The notes beneath the pieces are model-generated. The model saw nothing but the letters and a program-made list of their open reading frames with translations. It was not told the origin of the DNA and ran no database searches. Below, piece after piece: positions 7,215 to 12,038 of a stretch of 12,038 nt of DNA. The DNA is from Verrucomicrobiales bacterium. GTDB taxonomy: Bacteria; Verrucomicrobiota; Verrucomicrobiia; Limisphaerales; UBA1100. Location of the stretch: NCBI GenBank assembly GCA_011523245.1, contig WTHG01000211.1:1-12038 (forward strand), in the 5' to 3' direction. Position 1 is the first letter of the stretch; each line of letters opens with the position of its first letter. The translations under genes were made by a program, and so were the position numbers.

Positions 7215-8797
7215 ATCTGATGCGCACTTTTTTTTGGGTGCTGTGTCTTGCTGGAACAGTGTTGGCAGAGCGTACAACTCCGCCCAATGTAGTTTTTATT
7301 CTGACGGATGATCAGAGCTGGGATTCCATTGGTTTTTTGGGAGGCAAGGTGCATACGCCACGGTTGGATCGCATGGCGAAGGAAGGCATGCAGCTCACTG
7401 ATTTCAACGTGACTTCCACGGTATGCTCACCGTCTCGTTACAGTTTTCTCACGGGACGATATGCCGGGCGGTGCAAGGCCCCTCGTTTTATGGCTGAACA
7501 CCCGCCGGGTGATCAAACTCAGGTGGAGAATATTGGTGAACTTGAATTAGAAGGCTGGAATCTGGCCAAGCTGTTACAAAAGCACGGCTATCAAACGGGG
7601 TTTGTTGGCAAGAGCCATGTGGTGAATCATCATTGGTTTCATGGTCGCTGGGAGGGTTCAGGGCTGGAAAGTTATCCAGTTGATGCGGATCCCCGAGATC
7701 CCGTGGTGAATGCGAAGATGCGACGCAATCACCGCCGCTGGTGTGACGCGATCAAACCTTATGGATTCGATTATGTCGATGGAGTCTATGCCGCGAATCT
7801 TAAGGAACTTCAAAATGCTACCCTTAACGTGCACAACCTTGATTGGACCGTTAGCAAGGCTCTGCAATTTTTGGAGGCACAAAAATCCCAGGGTGCGGGC
7901 ACTAAGCGGGCGCCATTTTTTCTCTACTTCTCCACTACACTCCACCACGGGCCGGCACCATGGGCCAATCGCTTCTCACTGGAGTCGGATCCGCGTTTTA
8001 CTGGAGAGGGGTTTGTGCCTGAAGGGTTTGATGTTCTACCATCACGCGCAGACGTTTTGCGGCGTAATAAAGACGCCGGTTATGCGGACAATAAAGCGTT
8101 TGCATTGTGGCTGGATGACGGTGTGGGGGCGTTGATTGATAAAGTGCGCGAACTCGGCATGGAACGTGATACCCTTTTTATTTTCACGTCCGATCATGGA
8201 TCGTGGCGGCACGGCAAAGCGACGCTGTACGATTTTGGATTGCGTGTGCCCATGGTTCTTCAATGGCCCGGCCGCATTAAGCCTGGCTCGCAATATAATG
8301 GACTGTTGGCCAATATCGATTTGGCCCCCACGATCTTGGATTTATGCGGTATTCAACCGCCGAAAGATTATATGATGGATGGGGTTAGTTTTGCTCCGCA
8401 AATTTTTGGAGATCGGAGCCCTGTCCGGGAGGTTTTGTTTGGGGAGTTGGGGCATTCTCGGATGGTGAAAACGCAGGACTGGAAATACATCGCCGTGCGT
8501 TATCCGAAGAAGTTGCAGGAAAGAATAGATCGCGGAATGACTTTCAAGGGATTCGATGGCGCCACCCTGAAGCGACCGTACCTTACGCGCAACGGCCATC
8601 TAGGTCATTATGCTTCCCGTAAAAATCCACATTACTTCGAGTCGGATCAATTGTTCCACCTCAAGACCGATGGCGAGGAGATACGGAATGTGTACGAGCG
8701 CCATCCCCTGGTGGTGCAGCAAATGAAGGCGCATTTGCTGAATGCCTTAAAGCAGTTTGAGAACCGCCCCTTTGGGGAATTCATTCCTGCCCCGTAA
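7211..8797 (+). CDS. Secreted type I sulfatase (CSPSR active site)
   Basis: This 528-residue sulfatase begins with a signal peptide at about 1-19 that ends in VLA. The acidic pair is in LTDDQ (Asp33-Asp34). The signature CSPSR has Cys72 (bases 7424-7438) and matches the consensus exactly. GKSH supplies Lys134 and His136, LHHGP supplies His245-His246, TSDHG supplies Asp328-His329, and HGKATLYDFGLRVP supplies Lys336. The DQLFHLKTDGEEIRNV segment near the end is the usual C-terminal motif. A region of roughly residues 140-230 between the GKSH and LHHGP motifs looks longer than in compact sulfatases and may shape the substrate pocket. By eye the gene is richer in T and lower in GC than its neighbours, with an eight-T run in the signal peptide, which could mean a separate origin. 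The substrate is unknown. Confidence 0.95.
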   Translation: MNLMRTFFWVLCLAGTVLAERTTPPNVVFILTDDQSWDSIGFLGGKVHTPRLDRMAKEGMQLTDFNVTSTVCSPSRYSFLTGRYAGRCKAPRFMAEHPPGDQTQVENIGELELEGWNLAKLLQKHGYQTGFVGKSHVVNHHWFHGRWEGSGLESYPVDADPRDPVVNAKMRRNHRRWCDAIKPYGFDYVDGVYAANLKELQNATLNVHNLDWTVSKALQFLEAQKSQGAGTKRAPFFLYFSTTLHHGPAPWANRFSLESDPRFTGEGFVPEGFDVLPSRADVLRRNKDAGYADNKAFALWLDDGVGALIDKVRELGMERDTLFIFTSDHGSWRHGKATLYDFGLRVPMVLQWPGRIKPGSQYNGLLANIDLAPTILDLCGIQPPKDYMMDGVSFAPQIFGDRSPVREVLFGELGHSRMVKTQDWKYIAVRYPKKLQERIDRGMTFKGFDGATLKRPYLTRNGHLGHYASRKNPHYFESDQLFHLKTDGEEIRNVYERHPLVVQQMKAHLLNALKQFENRPFGEFIPAP

Positions 8798-8854
8798 AGC
8801 TCTGCGCTTGTGAGGGTGCGGCGTTTTTGTAATCCTCCGCTCAATCCTCACATC

Positions 8855-9751
8855 ATGAAATTGACGTCAATGATTCTCCTTGCGTGCTGCCTTGGGTTCG
8901 CCACACCCGTTTTCGCTCAAGTTACGAATAAGAAACCACAACCCAAGCTGCCGGCCTCGGTGGAGGTGTTTAAGGACGTCGAGTACGCCACGCCGAACGG
9001 GATTTCGTTGAAGCTGGATTTGTATCGTCCCAAGGCGGCCAAGGAACCGGTGCCTGTTATTGTGTTTGTGCACGGTGGCGGCTGGAAAAATGGGAATAAG
9101 GACCGCGGCCGGCGCGGGGCTTGGATGGTGCCGCATGGATTTGCCATCGCCTCAATCAATTATCGCCTCACCGACAAGGGCAAGTGGCCGGATCAGATCA
9201 ATGACTGTTATGCCGCAGTACGTTGGGTGCGGAGAAACGCCAAGAAATATAATCTCGATGACCAACACGTCGGCTGTTGGGGCACCTCGGCCGGCGGACA
9301 TCTGGTGGCATTGATGGGCACGCGCACGTTTCCCGGTAAGGAGAAGATCTCCAGCCGGGTGCAGGCGGTGATGGATTGGTATGGCCCGAGCGAATTGTTG
9401 ACCATGCCGCCGAACAACGTGGGCAACGGCCGCACCGAGGCAGACATCGCCCAGTCCAACGGCGCGAAGCTGCTCGGGGCCACGGTACGCGATGTGCCCA
9501 AGCTCGCCCGGGACGCCAGTGCGTTGGATAACGTGAGCCGGGGAGATGCGCCGTTTCTGATCATGCATGGTACAGCGGATAAAGGGGTGCCGCTGGTGCA
9601 AAGCGAGAAGCTGGACGCCAAGCTGCGGGCGCACGGAGTGGAGTCCACGCTGTTGGCATTGGAAGGGGCCGGCCATGGTGGGCCGGAATTTATCACGCCG
9701 GAAGCCAAGAAGATTACCCTCGATTTTTTTACGAAACACTTGAAGCGCTAA
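8855..9751 (+). CDS. Secreted alpha/beta-hydrolase carboxylesterase
   Basis: This 298-residue serine hydrolase resembles the BD-FAE and hormone-sensitive-lipase-like esterases that remove acetyl or aromatic acyl groups from plant and algal glycans. Residues 1-21 are a signal peptide with likely cleavage after VFA. The oxyanion-hole motif HGGGW is at 73-77. The nucleophile elbow GTSAGG places Ser145. The probable acid is Asp242 in HGTADKGVP, and the catalytic histidine is His274 in GAGHGG, so the triad is complete. I chose the ATG at 8855 because the in-frame GTG at 8810 would put a charged, proline-containing stretch ahead of the signal peptide. No Shine-Dalgarno sequence is visible. A 57-base gap separates it from the last sulfatase, so an internal promoter is possible. 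An acylated sugar substrate is inferred from context; a peptidase-like role is less likely. Confidence 0.92.
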   Translation: MKLTSMILLACCLGFATPVFAQVTNKKPQPKLPASVEVFKDVEYATPNGISLKLDLYRPKAAKEPVPVIVFVHGGGWKNGNKDRGRRGAWMVPHGFAIASINYRLTDKGKWPDQINDCYAAVRWVRRNAKKYNLDDQHVGCWGTSAGGHLVALMGTRTFPGKEKISSRVQAVMDWYGPSELLTMPPNNVGNGRTEADIAQSNGAKLLGATVRDVPKLARDASALDNVSRGDAPFLIMHGTADKGVPLVQSEKLDAKLRAHGVESTLLALEGAGHGGPEFITPEAKKITLDFFTKHLKR

Positions 9752-9779
9752 TCGCGTTCATTCATTCCAACACAAGCTT

Positions 9780-10862
9780 ATGAAAACCATCTCGTTATTC
9801 GTTTCAGTTTTTCTTTTGTCATTCATGGCGGAGGCCGCGGGGTTCCGTGTGTTTGCGCCAAGCTCAAGATCCGGCACGTTGTGGATCGTGAAGGCGACCC
9901 CGGAAGGGAAGGGGCTGCAGTTGCAGGTGGAACGCAAGGTGGCTCTGGGCCTGGCGGGGCGCGTGATCACCGCACATCCAGCCAAGCCACTGCTGTACGT
10001 GACGGCGACCGGCGGAGATCCAGGCAAGGTGCCGGGCGCCTTGGTGTCGCTGTCGGCCAAGGGTGCGTACGAGAAGCACGTACCCGTGCAGTTCAATGAT
10101 GGTGCCTGTTACCTGAGCGTGGATCGCGGGCACAAACATCTGTTGGGCGTGAGCTACGGAAACGGGCGGCTGCATGTGTATCCGCTGGGCAAGGACGGCT
10201 TGCCCGGCAAGTCGGTGGCGACGGTGGATGAAGGCATCAACGCGGCGCATTGCGTGTTGGTGTCGCCGGACAACCGGAATTTGTATATCCCGTATGTGAA
10301 GGGGAACCTTGCGTTGATGCAGTATGGCTACAACGGCGACACGGGCGCGATCACGGCTCTGGAGCCGAAGGATGCCCGCCCGCCGCAAGGTACGGGCCCT
10401 CGCCACATGGCGTATCATCCAAAGCTGCCGATGGTGTATTTCACCAACGAACAGGGCATCGGACTCTCGACGTATCGGCGGCAGGCGAACGGGCAGTTGA
10501 AGATTGAACAGGACCTCAACGTTCTGCCGCAGGGGATGTCCAAGACCGGCTTGAGTGCGTCGGATTTGGTGATTACGCCGGACGGCAAGTTTCTCTTCGG
10601 CGGTCTGCGCGGGCATCGGCAGGATTTTGACCGGGTCAGCCGCTATCGCGTGCTGGAGAACGGACACGCGGAATTTCTCGGACTGACGGAGGCTGACAAG
10701 ATACCGTGGGGCTTCGCGTTGTCGCCGGATGGAAAATATCTGCTGGTTACCGCGACCACCGGGGCGACTTTGACGGCCTATAGGATTTCCGCCAGCGGCG
10801 GTCTCACCCGCACGGCCACCCTTAAGTGGGATGCGGGTATCTCGGACTTGGTGGCGCGCTAA
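9780..10862 (+). CDS. Secreted lactonase-family beta-propeller protein (6-phosphogluconolactonase-like)
   Basis: This 360-residue protein matches the seven-bladed beta-propeller lactonase family, whose cytoplasmic members hydrolyse 6-phosphogluconolactone or carboxymuconolactones. Residues 1-19 are a signal peptide (hydrophobic core SLFVSVFLLSF, ending AEA), so this member is exported and is unlikely to act in the pentose phosphate pathway. Blade-type repeats recur: HPAKPLLYVTA, SVDRGHKHLLGVSY, VSPDNRNLYIPY, ITPDGKFLFGG and LSPDGKYLLVTA. The motif GTGPRHMAYHPKLP in the middle is the strongest lactonase-family mark. The length is normal. It lies 28 bases after the esterase and has no clear ribosome site. 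A role in opening sugar lactones made during glycan oxidation is possible but inferred; a non-enzymatic propeller is the alternative. Its stop codon directly abuts the stop of the convergent DUF1552 gene. Confidence 0.9.
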   Translation: MKTISLFVSVFLLSFMAEAAGFRVFAPSSRSGTLWIVKATPEGKGLQLQVERKVALGLAGRVITAHPAKPLLYVTATGGDPGKVPGALVSLSAKGAYEKHVPVQFNDGACYLSVDRGHKHLLGVSYGNGRLHVYPLGKDGLPGKSVATVDEGINAAHCVLVSPDNRNLYIPYVKGNLALMQYGYNGDTGAITALEPKDARPPQGTGPRHMAYHPKLPMVYFTNEQGIGLSTYRRQANGQLKIEQDLNVLPQGMSKTGLSASDLVITPDGKFLFGGLRGHRQDFDRVSRYRVLENGHAEFLGLTEADKIPWGFALSPDGKYLLVTATTGATLTAYRISASGGLTRTATLKWDAGISDLVAR

Positions 10863-12038
10863 CTACGCCTGCAGAATCTCGTTTAGCTCGCGGGTGCTGT
10901 CGCCGAATTGTTTGGTTTCCACGCCGAGGGTGTTGAGCAGGGTCACGTACATGTCGGCGAGGCGGACTTTGTCCTCGTCGAACTTGCGGAAGTGGCCGTG
11001 TTGCAGGCCCATGTTCTTGCCACCGGCGAGTATGAGCGGGTAGTTCCGTGCTAGGTGCGTGGTGCTGGTGGAGCAGCCGTACATGATCAGCGTGTTGTCG
11101 AGCACGCTGCCTTCGCCTTCGGGGGCTTCCGAGAGTTGCTTCAGAAGGTAGGCGAAGTTTTCGTTCATGAATTTATCCCAGACGCCCCAGTCTTTGAAGG
11201 TGGATTTGCGGCGGTGGCTCAGGGCGTGGTGGGCGTCGAGGCCGAGGGCGGTGGGGAAATGATCGGATTTGGAGCCGCCACCTTCGATGCCGAGCATGTG
11301 CGTGATGACACGCGTGGTATCGGTGCGGAAGGCGTGGAACATGAGATCGTAAAAAGCCCTGACGTAGTCCTGCATGTTGGCACTGGTGGCGTCAATGCTG
11401 AGGGCGGTTTCTGCGACTTCGGCCTTGGGTCGGTCGAGCCAGCTTTCGAGGCGCTGGATGCGTTGTTCCTGTTGGCGGACGGAGTCGAGATAATTATCGA
11501 GCGTGCTCCGGTCGGCGGCATTGAGGCGGGTCTTCAGTGAGCGGGAATCCTCCAGCACACCGTCGAGCATGCTCTTGTGCACGAGCAGTTCGCGACGGGC
11601 CTTGTCGAGGCTGTCCTTTTCCTGACCGAACATGAGGTTGAAGCAACGGCGAATGTTGCTCTCGGCAGGAATGGGCTGGCCGGTCTTGGTGTAGGATAAA
11701 GTATGCGTGCGTCCCAGTGTACCGACGCCGCCGCCGACGGACAGAGGCAGGAACGGCAGTCGGGTGTCGCGGCCGTTTTTCTCAGCCACAAGTTGGTCAA
11801 AGGAAATGGTGTTTTGATAGGCGTTGGCGTCCACGGGCCCTGCAGTGAGAAAGACGTCGGAAACGCCGTGGCCAGCCATGTGTCGTCCGGCGGGATGGGA
11901 GAGGCCGGAGAGGAATGTGAGATCTTTGCGATGCGGTTCAAACGATGCGGTCGATTTGTTGAGCTGGAAATCTTTGCCTTCGCCCTTGGGGAACCAGTGC
12001 CAGTCGGCGTGGTGCGGATCTTTCTCCGGCGGTAGGGT
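10863..12038 (-). CDS. DUF1552 (HXXSHH family) protein, 5' end outside window
   Basis: The minus-strand frame is open from the right edge of the window to the TAG at 10863-10865, giving 391 visible residues. An internal ATG at 11879 could be mistaken for the start. Upstream of it the frame continues with family-typical sequence, including HADWHWFPKGEG, FEPHRKDFTLLSGLSHP and GRHMAGHGVSD, so the true start and any export signal lie outside. A helical, probably coiled-coil region runs through DKARRELLVHKSMLDGVLED to QQEQRIQRLESWL. The family's named motif appears as HALSHR (bases 11211-11228), with arginine in place of the last histidine. The C-terminal part carries IMYGCSTSTTHLARNYPLIL and GLQHGHFRK. 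DUF1552 proteins are common in Planctomycetota and Verrucomicrobiota, often beside DUF1592-type cytochrome-like proteins. Their function is unknown to me and I do not assign one. Confidence 0.93.
   Translation of the reverse strand, partial: TLPPEKDPHHADWHWFPKGEGKDFQLNKSTASFEPHRKDLTFLSGLSHPAGRHMAGHGVSDVFLTAGPVDANAYQNTISFDQLVAEKNGRDTRLPFLPLSVGGGVGTLGRTHTLSYTKTGQPIPAESNIRRCFNLMFGQEKDSLDKARRELLVHKSMLDGVLEDSRSLKTRLNAADRSTLDNYLDSVRQQEQRIQRLESWLDRPKAEVAETALSIDATSANMQDYVRAFYDLMFHAFRTDTTRVITHMLGIEGGGSKSDHFPTALGLDAHHALSHRRKSTFKDWGVWDKFMNENFAYLLKQLSEAPEGEGSVLDNTLIMYGCSTSTTHLARNYPLILAGGKNMGLQHGHFRKFDEDKVRLADMYVTLLNTLGVETKQFGDSTRELNEILQA

Larger units (their letters stand above)
1..10862 (+). other. Probable single transcription unit: six sulfatases, esterase, lactonase
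   Basis: Eight plus-strand genes follow each other with gaps of 1, 4, 37, 30, -4, 57 and 28 bases. There is no opposing gene between them and no convincing terminator hairpin followed by a T run. The products share a theme: all complete ones are exported and most act on ester bonds. The unit begins outside the window, so its promoter and regulator are not visible. The 57-base gap at 8798-8854 is the most likely place for an internal promoter or boundary. Co-transcription is inferred from spacing only. Confidence 0.6.

Noticed and set aside
6168..7277. Long minus-strand open frame (369 codons) opposite the CSTCR sulfatase
   Set aside because: It is antisense to a well-supported gene, has no family motif, and its composition is typical of a shadow frame. 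The same applies to those at 838-1521, 9152-9739 and 9864-10667.
8767..8777. CCCC-TTT-GGGG hairpin at the end of the last sulfatase gene as a terminator
   Set aside because: The stem is only four base pairs, it lies inside the coding region, and no T run follows.
8808..8835. Possible promoter before the esterase (TTGTGA, 16 bases, TAATCC)
   Set aside because: The -10 match is poor, the left half lies very close to the preceding gene end, and promoter consensus in this group is uncertain. It is not strong enough to annotate.
8876..8887. Lipobox-like LLAC near the start of the esterase
   Set aside because: The cysteine is residue 11, too early for a normal lipoprotein signal. A standard signal-peptidase site after VFA fits better.
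11055..11540. Plus-strand open frame opposite the DUF1552 gene
   Set aside because: It is glycine- and valine-rich with no motif, and it lies entirely antisense to conserved DUF1552 sequence.

Overview
The window looks like a piece of chromosome from a free-living, probably marine or aquatic member of the Planctomycetota-Verrucomicrobiota group. This is inferred from gene content: a dense run of secreted sulfatases, a DUF1080 domain, a DUF1552 (HXXSHH) protein and a secreted beta-propeller lactonase, a combination typical of those phyla. Base composition is moderately GC-rich, and several genes lack a clear Shine-Dalgarno sequence. No rRNA or marker gene is present, so the phylum is not proven.

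Layout. Positions 1-8797 hold six consecutive plus-strand genes of the type I sulfatase family: one 3' fragment (1-506) and five complete genes (508-2052, 2057-4231, 4269-5681, 5712-7214, 7211-8797). Positions 8855-9751 encode a secreted alpha/beta-hydrolase esterase, and 9780-10862 a secreted lactonase-like beta-propeller. The plus-strand gaps are 1, 4, 37, 30, -4, 57 and 28 bases, so all eight genes could form one transcript. From 10863 to the right edge a DUF1552 gene runs on the minus strand. Its stop codon directly abuts the stop of the lactonase gene, and its start lies beyond the window. There is no stretch over 60 bases without a gene. I see no tRNA, rRNA, CRISPR array, insertion sequence or convincing terminator.

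How the genes may work together. Every complete plus-strand protein begins with a Sec-type signal peptide, so the products probably act outside the cytoplasm. Together they suggest removal of sulfate esters (sulfatases) and acyl esters (esterase) from a complex sulfated polysaccharide. One sulfatase carries a DUF1080 domain, a family now linked to hydrolysis of 3-keto-glycosides, and a lactonase follows. The sulfatases are strongly diverged from one another, which suggests different linkages on one substrate rather than recent copies. The window has no classical glycoside hydrolase, polysaccharide lyase, transporter, regulator or formylglycine-generating enzyme.

The most notable points are the sulfatase-DUF1080 fusion, two sulfatases with non-standard active-site signatures (CWVSR and CSTCR), and the zero-spacing convergent gene ends. 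I found no clear evidence of a wholly new type of system.
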